Positions 13,701-21,779 of a DNA stretch of 64,000 nucleotides are shown one piece after another. Origin of the DNA: Lepisosteus oculatus (taxonomy: Eukaryota > Chordata > Actinopteri > Semionotiformes > Lepisosteidae); the NCBI RefSeq assembly GCF_040954835.1, contig NC_090709.1:41176490-41240489 (forward strand), in the 5' to 3' direction. How positions within the stretch are numbered: position 1 is the stretch's first letter; every line of letters starts with the position of its first letter. The position numbers were made by a program, and so were the translations under genes. The notes below the pieces were generated by a model. The model worked only from the letters and a program-made list of their open reading frames with translations. It had not been told where the DNA came from and did not search any database.

Positions 13701-16572
13701 CACTGGAGCGAGCAGGAGGAGGGGAGGGACACCGGAGCGAGCAGGAGGAGGGGAGGGACACCGGAGCGAGCAGGAGGAGTGGAGGGACACAGGAGCGAGC
13801 AGGAGGAGTGACACCGGAGCGAGCAGGAGGAGTGACACAGGAGCGAGCAGGAGGAGTGGAGGGACACTGGAGCGAGCAGGAGGAGTGGAGTGACACAGGA
13901 GCGAGCAGGAGGAGGGACACAGGAGCGAGCAGGAGGAGTGGAGGGACACTGGAGCGAGCAGGAGGAGTGGAGGGACACTGGAGCGAGCAGGAGGAGTGGA
14001 GTGACACTGGAGCGAGCAGGAGGAGTGGAGTGACACTGGAGCGAGCAGGAGGAGTGGAGTGACACAGGAGCGAGCAGGAGGAGTGGAGGGACACTGGAGC
14101 GAGCAGGAGGAGTGGAGGGTTACTGGAGCGAGCAGGAGGAGTGGAGTGACACAGGAGCGAGCAGGAGGAGTGGAGGGACACTGGAGCGAGCAGGAGGAGG
14201 GGAGGGACACCGGAGCGAGCAGGAGGAGGGGAGGGACACCGGAGCGAGCAGGAGGAGAGGAGGGACACTGGAGCGAGCAGGAGGAGGGACACTGGAGTGA
14301 GCAGGAGGAGTGGAGGGACACAGGAGCGAGCAGGAGGAGGGACACAGGAGCGAGCAGGAGGAGGGACACTGGAGCGAGCAGGAGGAGTGACACAGGAGCG
14401 AGCAGGAGGAGTGACACTGGAGCGAGCAGGAGGAGTGCAGGGACACCGGAGCGAGCAGGAGGAGTGGAGGGACACTGGAGCGAGCAGGAGGAGTGGAGGG
14501 ACACTGGAGCGAGCAGGAGGAGTGGAGGGACACTGGAGCGAGCAGGAGGAGTGGAGTGACACTGGAGCGAGCAGGAGGAGTGGAGGGACACTGGAGCGAG
14601 CAGGAGGAGTGACACCGGAGCGAGCAGGAGGAGTGACACCGGAGCGAGCAGGAGGAGTGACACAGGAGCGAGCAGGAGGAGTGGAGGGACACTGGAGCGA
14701 GCAGGAGGAGTGGAGTGACACAGGAGCGAGCAGGAGGAGGGACACTGGAGCGAGCAGGAGGAGTGGAGGGACACTGGAGCGAGCAGGAGGAGTGGAGGGA
14801 CACTGGAGCGAGCAGGAGGAGTGGAGTGACACTGGAGCGAGCAGGAGGAGTGGAGTGACACTGGAGCGAGCAGGAGGAGTGGAGTGACACAGGAGCGAGC
14901 AGGAGGAGTGGAGGGACACTGGAGCGAGCAGGAGGAGTGGAGGGTTACTGGAGCGAGCAGGAGGAGTGGAGGGACACAGGAGCGAGCAGGAGGAGTGGAG
15001 GGACACTGGAGCGAGCAGGAGGAGGGGAGGGACACCGGAGCGAGCAGGAGGAGGGGAGGGACACCGGAGCGAGCAGGAGGAGGGGAGGGACACCGGAGCG
15101 AGCAGGAGGAGTGACACAGGAGCGAGCAGGAGGAGTGGAGGGACACTGGAGCGAGCAGGAGGAGTGGAGGGACACAGGAGCGAGCAGGAGGAGTGGAGGG
15201 ACACAGGAGCGAGCAGGAGGAGTGGAGGGACACTGGAGCAAGCAGGAGGAGTGGAGTGACACAGGAGCGAGCAGAAGGAGTGGAGTGATACAGGAGCGAG
15301 CAGGAGGAGTGGAGGGACACTGGAGTGAGCAGCCTGTTAGCCTCTGTCAGGTTGTGACTCACCATTGTAGCAGAAGAAGGGGCTGGGATGTTGTCCACCT
15401 GCATCGTTCCAGCCACCTCTTTTATTATTATTATTATGTACACCATCTTTTAAATAGATCTCAGTGCACTGGGCTTCACTTCCTCCATTGGGCTCCCCAG
15501 GACTCCAGTTGCGAAACCCAGAGCGCCTCCCGTCAGACCACTCCCAGCCGTCCTGGAGCAGAGCGATCCAGACAGCGTGTCCTTGCGCCGTCGTCCTGAT
15601 CTGTTCAGACTCTCCCACACTGTCCACCCGGGGCAGGTCGGAGCAGCTCTCTCTGCAGTGCCTCTGGGCGTCAGCGAAGGTCTTGTTTTCCCTGATCAGC
15701 CTGTACTGCTGTCCCCCACCTGCGAAGACAAAGATCAGGAGTGACGGTGTGTACAGCTGTGAGACTACAAATCCCATAGTGCTTTGCACACCACCGTTTC
15801 CTGTTTCCTGTTCATTCCTGTCTAAAGTTAAACTGAGCTCTCACTCTCAGATTGGGTGTCGTCTCACCTTGACTCTCACATATGAAGAAGTTCTCCTTGC
15901 TGCAGTTTCTCTCCTCCCAGAATCCCGTTGCGTTTAGAACAGCGCAGGGGAGCCGACTCCTCCAGTGGGTGAAGGTCACGACCTCTCCGCCAGACCACCG
16001 CCAGCTCTCTCTGCAGTCTCGGTACAGCCCTATCCAGGCTGTGCCACTGGGCAGGTTAGGTGTGTTGAGGACTGTGTCCATGTCTGCTGTGCTGTTGATG
16101 GTGGCCAGGTCAGTGTAGTTGTCTCTGCAGTGTCTCTGAGCGTCGGTCCAGTTCAGGGGTGAGTCCACAAAGTAGAACTTCCTGATGTGGCCGGATCCAG
16201 GAGGACAGAGCACTGGGGACAGAAAACCAAGCAGGTGGAGTTCTGGCGAGCAGCAGCAGCTGTGCTTTAGACAGTAGTTAATAACTTCAGGCTACTCCCC
16301 GCGACCCCAGTCCCCTGAGAGAGAAGGATATCACTGGGGAGGGGGGTCTGTACAGATACACAGGAGACAGAGCTCCCCTCCCTCCTCCTCTCCCTCTTTT
16401 CCAGAGAAACCGGGGCCCAGGGAGTCACCTGTAACCTTGCCTGTCGTGTCCAGGATTCGCCGGGTATCGCCCAACACCGATACCTGCGACCCGAGTGCTG
16501 GAACGAGATGGAGGTCAGAGGTCACTCACCGGCCACGGCCAGCAGCAGACAGGCCAGCCCCTCCCTCTCCAT
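7365..16572 (-). CDS. Secreted multi-CTLD C-type lectin, copy A (mannose-receptor-like), 3' end not found
   Basis: Predicted exons on the minus strand: 16,572-16,530 (signal peptide), 16,212-15,868, 15,719-15,363, 9,331-8,999, 8,664-8,362 and 7,718-7,365. All junctions are GT-AG. The signal exon ends in phase 1 and each CTLD exon has a length divisible by three, so they form one frame of about 578 codons. The product should be a secreted lectin of five C-type lectin domains. No ricin, fibronectin-II or membrane segment is seen. CTLD2 has EPN and WND motifs, so it is the likely calcium-dependent sugar-binding domain; the others lack that pair. The two C-terminal exons of copy B have no counterpart down to position 1, so A may be truncated, use another end, or continue outside the window. 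Family membership is sure; ligand and expression are unknown. Confidence 0.8.
7850..8313. repeat. 61-bp intronic minisatellite between CTLD4 and CTLD5 (copy A)
   Basis: About 7.5 copies of a 61-bp unit containing tttctacaccaggagtctcc and gatgttagtgcagcgtctgt. It fills the CTLD4-CTLD5 intron of lectin A. The equivalent intron of copy B (61,936-62,038) is only about 100 bp and lacks it, so the array arose or was lost after the copies parted. Confidence 0.92.
8362..8664 (-). CDS. Lectin A exon 5: CTLD4
   Basis: 303 bp, phase 1, acceptor CTGCTCAG at 8,665 and donor GTGAG at 8,361. Motifs: TLIELNQTWTEAQSLC, VWIGLYNEPW, QRCAQVDL, WTETDCSEIRPFFC. The four core cysteines are kept. WTETD stands where WND would be, so classical calcium-dependent sugar binding is unlikely. 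Confidence 0.87.
8722..8998 (-). repeat. About 88-bp intronic repeat that duplicates a splice donor (copy A)
   Basis: Three to four imperfect copies of a unit of about 85-88 bp, each ending in the same ACAGGTAAGAG context (minus strand) as the donor of the CTLD3 exon. Copy B has the matching array at 61,290-61,580. The array therefore offers several donor-like sites downstream of the true CTLD3 donor. Confidence 0.85.
8999..9331 (-). CDS. Lectin A exon 4: CTLD3
   Basis: 333 bp, phase 1, acceptor TTTACAG at 9,332 and donor GTAAGAGG at 8,998. Motifs: QEYCRYNHTDLVTV, AWIGLYKNTQ, VCVLMDSEGGWEERDC, YFMC. All four canonical cysteines appear present, but there is no EPN or WND. A degraded fragment of this exon also lies at 18,503-18,640 on the other strand. 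Confidence 0.87.
9503..15335. repeat. 29-bp minisatellite in the CTLD2-CTLD3 intron of lectin A
   Basis: About 5.8 kb, roughly 200 copies, of a 29-bp unit (ggagcgagcaggaggagtgg plus agtgacacc on the plus strand). Shorter 24-bp variants are scattered through it, and blocks of variants recur (for example about 13,560-14,060 resembles 14,030-14,560). On the lectin sense strand the array is pyrimidine-rich and free of stop codons in all three frames, giving open frames of up to 1,989 codons that I treat as artefacts. The same repeat occupies the same intron of copy B but is about 1.27 kb. Confidence 0.96.
15363..15719 (-). CDS. Lectin A exon 3: CTLD2 with EPN/WND and Asn run
   Basis: 357 bp, phase 1. 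Motifs in order: FADAQRHCRESC, VWIALL, WSPGEPNGG, QCTEIYLKDG, four Asn encoded by (AAT)n, GGWNDAGG, PFFC. EPN with WND is the mannose-type calcium/sugar signature of C-type lectins. The usual Cys shortly after WND is missing (AGGQHPSPFFC), so the Cys of QCTEI lacks its standard partner. The donor GTGAG lies at 15,362, immediately before the 29-bp array. Confidence 0.88.
15868..16212 (-). CDS. Lectin A exon 2: CTLD1
   Basis: 345 bp, phase 1 at both ends, acceptor CCCCAG at 16,213 and donor GTGAG at 15,867. It encodes a CTLD with the first-helix WTDAQRHC, the core WIGLY, WRWSGG, and a closing FWEERNC...FFIC. The EPN/QPD and WND sugar-binding motifs are absent, so calcium-dependent sugar binding is not expected from this domain. 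Several N-x-S/T sites are present. Confidence 0.88.
16213..16529 (-). other. Lectin A intron 1
   Basis: 317 bp between the signal-peptide exon and CTLD1, with a GTGAGTG donor and CCCCAG acceptor. It is closely matched by 58,326-58,647 of copy B. Small open frames in it are shared by both copies but are simply conserved intron. Confidence 0.75.
16530..16572 (-). CDS. Lectin A exon 1: signal peptide
   Basis: ATG is at 16,572-16,570. Fourteen codons read MEREGLACLLLAVA, followed by one base of the next codon and a GTGAGTG donor at 16,529. A charged start followed by a Leu/Ala-rich core fits a secretory signal peptide, completed by codons of the next exon (VLC...). The same exon at 58,283-58,325 differs only slightly, which supports the start choice. 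Confidence 0.8.
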
Positions 16573-16770
16573 CTCCGCGGCGCCGCTGGGAGGTCAGGCA
16601 GCGCGTGTCCAAGCCCTTCCCTGGACAGGCAGTGGGGTCAGTCCGCTGGCCAGCCCCTCAGACAGCAGAGCTGGGAGCCGGACAGGAAGTCAGTCAGGTG
16701 ATCAGCTGGGTGCGCCGTCGGTCAGCGTGTCAGACAGACATCAGGAGCAGCAGCAGAAGGGACAGCTGTC
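16573..16770 (-). promoter_or_regulatory. Putative proximal upstream region of lectin A
   Basis: About 200 bp upstream of the start codon, conserved in copy B at 58,120-58,282. It includes a shared GACTTCCTGTCCGG stretch (minus strand) with an ETS-type TTCCTG core. No TATA box is evident. Promoter function is inferred only from position and conservation between the copies. Confidence 0.4.
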
Positions 16771-17135
16771 TCTCTCCCTCTGTCTTTCCTCTCATTCGCT
16801 CTGTACTTGTCTCTCACTGTCTCTCCTTCTCCCCTCTCTCTCTGTCCCTCTATCTCTCCTTCTCCCCTCTCTCTCTGTACCGGTCTCTGTCCCCCTCTCT
16901 CTCTGTACCGGTCTCTGTCCCTCTATCTCTCCTTCTCCCCTCTCTCTCTGTACCGGTCTCTGTCCCTCTATCTCTCCTTCTCCCCTCTCTCTCTGTACCG
17001 GTCTCTGTCCCTCTATCTCTCCTTTTCCCCTTTCTGTCTGTACCTGTCTCTCTTTCTCTCCTCTCTGTACCTGACCCTGTCCCTTTCTCTCCTCTCCCCT
17101 CTCTACCTGTCTCTAGCCCTCTGCCCTGTCTTCCT
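16770..17135. repeat. Pyrimidine-rich 45-bp repeat upstream of lectin A
   Basis: CT-rich sequence with a roughly 45-bp unit (tgtaccggtctctgtccctc then tatctctccttctccc). It is purine-rich (GA) on the lectin strand. At the equivalent place upstream of lectin B the two LINE copies sit inside (GA)n, so this block is a plausible picture of the pre-insertion site. Confidence 0.8.
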
Positions 17136-17480
17136 GGTACCGGTTAGAATAAAATACCAGCTATTGATTAACTAGGCAAATGAGGACAGTTCCTATCTGT
17201 CCAGAACTCTGAATAGCACACTGTACAGTAAGTTAAGTCTGTAAAGAAGGAAAAACTGACATGTCCCAATTTTCATTGTCACTTTGTCTCAGTTCCCTGT
17301 GTTCGTGGTGCAGTTACAATAAAATACCAGTTATTTATTAACTAGGCAAAACAGACTCCTTCTGGGGCATCAGCTACGGATTGTGTTCTAAACAAAGCAG
17401 GAGCAGGACACTGAGACCTGTTGTGTCATGAAACCCCCCTCTGTTCAGACTCCTGCGCGAGGGGGAGAGTCTGTCAGGTG
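17136..17480. other. Flank matched in inverted orientation at 51,900-52,240
   Basis: The sequence includes aataaaataccagctattga and a later near repeat of it. The same blocks occur reversed at about 51,930-52,240, on the far side of the LINE insertions. No gene is visible. Confidence 0.65.
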
Positions 17481-17700
17481 AGAGGAGAGCCTGACACAAG
17501 CCAGAGCCCCACCAGGAGCACAGGGTTCAAACACAGAGTCACTGAGTCTGTCATCGCCCCCGGTCCTGCGCCCCAGAGTCTTCCAGAGCCCCACCAGGAG
17601 CACAGGGTTTAAACACAGAGTCACTGAGTCTGTCATCGCCCCCGGTCCTGCGCCCCAGACTCTTCCAGAGCCCCACCAAGAGCAGAGGGTTTAAACAAAG
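17480..17700. repeat. 82-bp repeat, two to three copies
   Basis: Unit containing agagccccaccaggagcaca and tcatcgcccccggtcctgcg. The reversed homologue at 51,345-51,880 has about seven copies. Confidence 0.85.
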
Positions 17701-18150
17701 TCACATTTAAACACATTAGATCACTGTATTAACTGGTGCTCTCCCTGTGTTTATTGGTGTGCTCGCTGTATGCTGTGTTAACTGGTGCTCTCCCTGTATT
17801 AATGGATGTGCTCTCTCTGTATTAACTGGTGCTCTCCCTGTGTTTTAATTGCCCCTCAGGGGTGAGTGCAGGGCCCTGGGACACTGCTCTCCCACACTTA
17901 CCTCTGCTCCTCGGGGTGTCCCTCTGTCTCGGCGCCTGGCTGGGTGGGAGACGAGCTCTCTGTCTGTCTGCCTGCGCTGGTATCGCTCTCTGCCTCACTG
18001 ACGCAGCCGGTATGGAAATAGAGCTCGATCACGTGGCCCCAGCTCACACGTCGGACAAGGGTGTGTCTGTGAAGCCCATAGAAAACACAGGACTGACACA
18101 GATCCCTCCTGCTCTGGAGCTCTGGAGCCCCACAGGGGCAGAAACTGTTG
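17701..18150. other. Inverted-duplicate flank, no firm gene
   Basis: It matches 50,960-51,330 in reverse orientation. An open frame from 17,829 contains a hydrophobic Leu-rich segment (PLLLGVSLCLGAWLGG) and the equivalent frame is open on the minus strand at 50,459-51,178. However, it runs straight into the 28-bp repeat, and I see no clear exon boundaries, so I do not call a gene. Confidence 0.45.
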
Positions 18151-18500
18151 CATCCCTCTACCCCAGCTCCAGAGCTCAGCCCCTCTACCCCAGCTCCAGA
18201 GCTCAGCCGCCTCTACCCCAGCTCCAGAGCTCAGCCCCCTCTACCCCAGCTCCAGAGCTCAGCCCCCTCTACCCCAGCTCCAGGGCTCAGCCCCCTCTAC
18301 CCCAGCTCCAGAGCTCAGCCCCCTCTACCCCAGCTCCAGAGCTCAGCCCCCTCTACCCCAGCTCCAGAGCTCAGCCCCTCTACCCCAGCTCCAGAGCTCA
18401 GCCCCTCTACCCCAGCTCCAGAGCTCAGCCCCCTCTACCCCAGCTCCAGAGCTCAGCCCCTCTACCCCAGCTCCAGAGCTCAGCCCCCTCTAGCCCAGCT
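18150..18500. repeat. 27/28-bp minisatellite
   Basis: About 13 copies of a unit reading ccccagctccagagctcagc plus cccctcta. The reversed homologue at 49,425-50,955 is more than four times longer. Confidence 0.93.
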
Positions 18501-18502
18501 AC

Positions 18503-18640
18503 ATACCACTTCATACACTATAAACTGTCATGGGTTCGAGCTCAGGAATACTGCCGGGACAATCACACAGACCTGGTCACTGTGTTCACTGAGGAGCAGC
18601 AGAATTAAGTTCTCAGCCTCACAAACACTGGTGATGGTGG
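18503..18640 (+). pseudogene. Fragment of lectin CTLD3 exon in opposite orientation
   Basis: The translation includes HYKLSWVRAQEYC and NHTDLVTVFTEEQQ, matching the start of CTLD3 of both lectin copies (8,999-9,331 and 60,963-61,295). A small indel after the last Gln creates a TAA at 18,605-18,607. Homology resumes in a shifted frame (cagcctcacaaacactggtg) and ends at about 18,640. It lies on the plus strand beyond the 5' end of lectin A and joins directly to the 28-bp array. It is a broken, partial exon with no visible flanking exons. Confidence 0.82.
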
Positions 18641-19721
18641 CTGGAGGGGGAGCCCAGCGCGTAGACACCCAGGGGTGACAGAACAGACCCCCCAGTACAG
18701 ATCGCATCTCCAGCCTTTTTGTTTTATGTTTTCGATCTGGCTGCCAGTCTGATCTGATTATTCGGGCGTTTTCATTTCCCCCAGACGCAGCTCCTGCAGG
18801 AGGACCTCGGCCCCAGCGGACAGGGAGAGGGCAGGGAGGCTGTGGGACCTCCGGGAAGCTCCGGGACAGGTGGGGCGGGAATGGGAATGTGGGAGCTGCC
18901 CCCCGTGTTTGGAAACAGGGCCAGGCAGCCAGGGCTGGAGAGGGCGCCCCCAGACCTGCAGTTAGAGGACAAGGGGCTGTGCTTGACTGGTCAGCACAGG
19001 AGGGGACAGGGGACCCCATCAGCACCGCAGGGCACGAGGCGCCAGGCGGGTGAGTGCAGACCAGGTGAGTCTCTCCTTCACAGCCCCCCTGGTGAAAGAG
19101 GAGCGCTGGTATGATACAGTGTAGAACAGTGAGACTATTGACAGGGTGCTTTTATTGGCAGGCTTAGTAACAGAAGCATTACTGTTACTCAGGTTGCTAA
19201 TAAACTTGTTTTCAGTAGCAGCACTATTAATAGAAGCAGCAGTACTGTTACTGTAAGGAGCAGCAGGAGTAACTGAAGTCATATTGTTGTTACCGGTACT
19301 AAACGTGCGAAACACCATCAGGAGTGAGAGAAGATTATAGGATGTTATTGTCCTCTGAGGGAAATTTTTTTATGGACAGCCAGCATTCCTGTACATTTAA
19401 ATAGAATGCAAACAAAAGAAAGAGGAAAAAAAAACCATTGCACATTATTCTATTACAATATAAAGAGAAACACATGGGGGAGTGAGAGAGTTCGGACTTC
19501 TCTGCTTTGGCTGTGAGAGAATCCGCACAGCGCCTCTGTGCCGAGTGATGATCTCGTCGGTCTCAGCTGTAAATACAGTTTTAAAAGCTGTGGTCAGTTT
19601 CTCTCTCAGTAAGGTGAACAACATCACAGTCTGGAAGAGACGAGAGAAAACCAGCTTCAGTCTGAGAGCGATGGCAGAGGCAGACTGCGGCCTTCGGGCC
19701 CAGGAAACCTTCAGTGTCACA
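18641..19721. other. Mixed flank, no firm gene
   Basis: Segment 18,780-19,115 is matched in reverse at 44,560-44,890, with the same frame open in both (residues GMGMWELPP and GLERAPPDLQLEDKG), which could be chance or a remnant exon. Segment 19,130-19,320 is an imperfect trinucleotide-like region whose minus-strand frame is Ser/Thr/Asn-rich. A frame at 19,482-19,721 (plus) ends at a good donor, CACAG|GTAGGG, where the 98-bp array starts. None of these is strong enough to name a gene. Confidence 0.4.
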
Positions 19722-21600
19722 GGTAGGGATCGGGAGTTGTGCTAGAGGTGGGATACTCTCTCCTAACTCTCTTTTCCCTGATTGTCCAGGATATTCCAGA
19801 GGCTGACAGTGGGAAGACAGGTATGGATCGGGAGTTGTGCTAGAGGTGGGATACTTTCTCCTAACTTTCTTTTCCCTGATTTTCCAGGATATTCCAGAGG
19901 CTGACAGTGGGAAGACAGGTAGGGATCGGGAGTTGTGCTAGAGGTGGGATACTCTCTCCTTACTTTCATTTCCCTGATTTTCCAGGATATTCCAGAGGCT
20001 GACAGTGGGAAGACAGGTAGGGATCGGGAGTTGTGCTAGAGGTGGGATACTCTCTCCTTACTTTCATTTCCCTGATTTTCCAGGATATTCCAGAGGCTGA
20101 CAGTGGGAAGACAGGTAGGGATCTGGAGTTGTGCTAGAGGTGGGATACTCTCTCCTAACTTTCATTTCCCTGATTTTCCAGGATATTCCAGAGGCTGACA
20201 GTGGGAAGACAGGTATGGATCGGGAGTTGTGCTAGAGGTGGGATACTCTCTCCTTACTTTCATTTCCCTGATTTTCCAGGATATTCCAGAGGCTGACAGT
20301 GGGAAGACAGGTATGGATCGGGAGTTGTGCTAGAGGTGGGATACTCTCCCCTAACTTTCATTTCCCTGATTTTCCAGGATATTCCAGAGGCTGACAGTGG
20401 GAAGACAGGTATGGATCGGGAGTTGTGCTAGAGGTGGGATACTCTCTCCTAACTTTCTTTTCCCTGATTTTCCAGGATATTCCAGAGGCTGACAGTGGGA
20501 AGACAGGTAGGGATCGGGAGTTGTGCTAGAGGTGGGATACTCTCTCCTAACTTTCATTTCCCTGATTTTCCAGGATATTCCAGAGGCTGACAGTGGGAAG
20601 ACAGGTATGGATCGGGAGTTGTGCTAGAGGTAGGATACTCTCTCCTTACTTTCTTTTCCCTGATTTTCCAGGATATTCCAGAGGCTGACAGTGGGAAGAC
20701 AGGTATGGATCGGGAGTTGTGCTAGAGGTAGGATACTCTCTCCTTACTTTCTTTTCCCTGATTTTCCAGGATATTCCAGAGGCCGACAGTGGGAAGACAG
20801 GTAGGGATCTGGAGTTGTGCTAGAGGTGGGATACTCTCTCCTAACTTTCATTTCCCTGATTTTCCAGGATATTCCAGAGGCTGACAGTGGGAAGACAGGT
20901 ATGGATCGGGAGTTGTGCTAGAGGTAGGATACTCTCTCCTTACTTTCTTTTCCCTGATTTTCCAGGATATTCCAGAGGCCGACAGTGGGAAGACAGGTAG
21001 GGATCTGGAGTTGTGCTAGAGGTGGGATACTCTCTCCTAACTTTCATTTCCCTGATTTTCCAGGATATTCCAGAGGCTGACAGTGGGAAGACAGGTATGG
21101 ATCGGGAGTTGTGCTAGAGGTGGGATACTCTCTCCTTACTTTCTTTTCCCTGATTTTCCAGGATATTCCAGAGGCTGACAGTGGGAAGACAGGTAGGGAT
21201 CGGGAGTTGTGCTAGAGGTGGGATACTCTCTCCTAACTTTCTTTTCCCTTGTTTTCCAGGATATTCCAGAGGCTGACAGTGGGAAGACAGGTAGGGATCG
21301 GGAGTTGTACTAGAGGTGTGAAGCTCTCTCCTAACTTTCTTTTCCCTTGTTTTCCAGGATATTCCAGAGGCTGACAGTGGGATGACAGGACCAGATGGGG
21401 AGTAGTGATAGAGGTGAGACGCTCTGCCATAACCTTCTGTTCCCTGATTTTACAGGATATTCAAATGGCCGACAGTGGGAAGGTGGGTATGGATGGGGAG
21501 TTGTGATAGAGGTGGGATCCTCTCTCTTAACTTTCTGTTCCCTTGTTTTCCAGGAAGTCCAAACGCCGGCAATGGAAAGACCGGAGTGGATGAGGAGTTT
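19722..21600 (+). repeat. 98-bp tandem repeat with splice-site-like unit
   Basis: About 18 units. Each has a polypyrimidine tract and AG (tttccctgattttccag), a constant 31-bp block (gatattccagaggctgacag then tgggaagacag), then a donor-like GTATGG or GTAGGG and a stretch up to the next tract. The last units (21,430-21,600) are diverged. The reversed homologue is at 34,500-35,415. If all 31-bp blocks were joined, a TGA would appear by the second or third block, so a long coding product is unlikely. Confidence 0.9.
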
Positions 21601-21779
21601 GGATGGAGGTAGGAGACTCTCCTGTCTTGATTTCTTCCTCCTTGTGTCAGTCTGTGTGCCTGTCTCTCCAGCTGCCTGTGGGCTGTGTCTACTGTGACAG
21701 ATAGACTGTTCTGATACAATGGTCATCACAGTGGCTGTACTGTAGGGAGTGTGGTGTTGACAGTGGTGTGCTGCATTCT

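Noticed and set aside
9433..15446. Open frames of 1,384, 1,542 and 1,989 codons on the minus strand, and many on the plus strand
   Set aside because: They are translations of the 29-bp minisatellite, which has no stop codon in any minus-strand frame. Three frames are open at once and the same pattern occurs in the right copy, so there is no coding selection.
16437..17175. Ser/Leu/Pro-rich frames upstream of lectin A
   Set aside because: Translation of the CT-rich 45-bp repeat in three frames; no domain or conserved frame on the right side.
17829..18608. 259-codon plus-strand frame joining a hydrophobic segment, the 28-bp repeat and a CTLD piece
   Set aside because: It reads through an array of variable length and ends in a frameshifted exon fragment. 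The mirrored copy at 50,459-51,178 lacks the CTLD piece, so a real fusion gene is unlikely.
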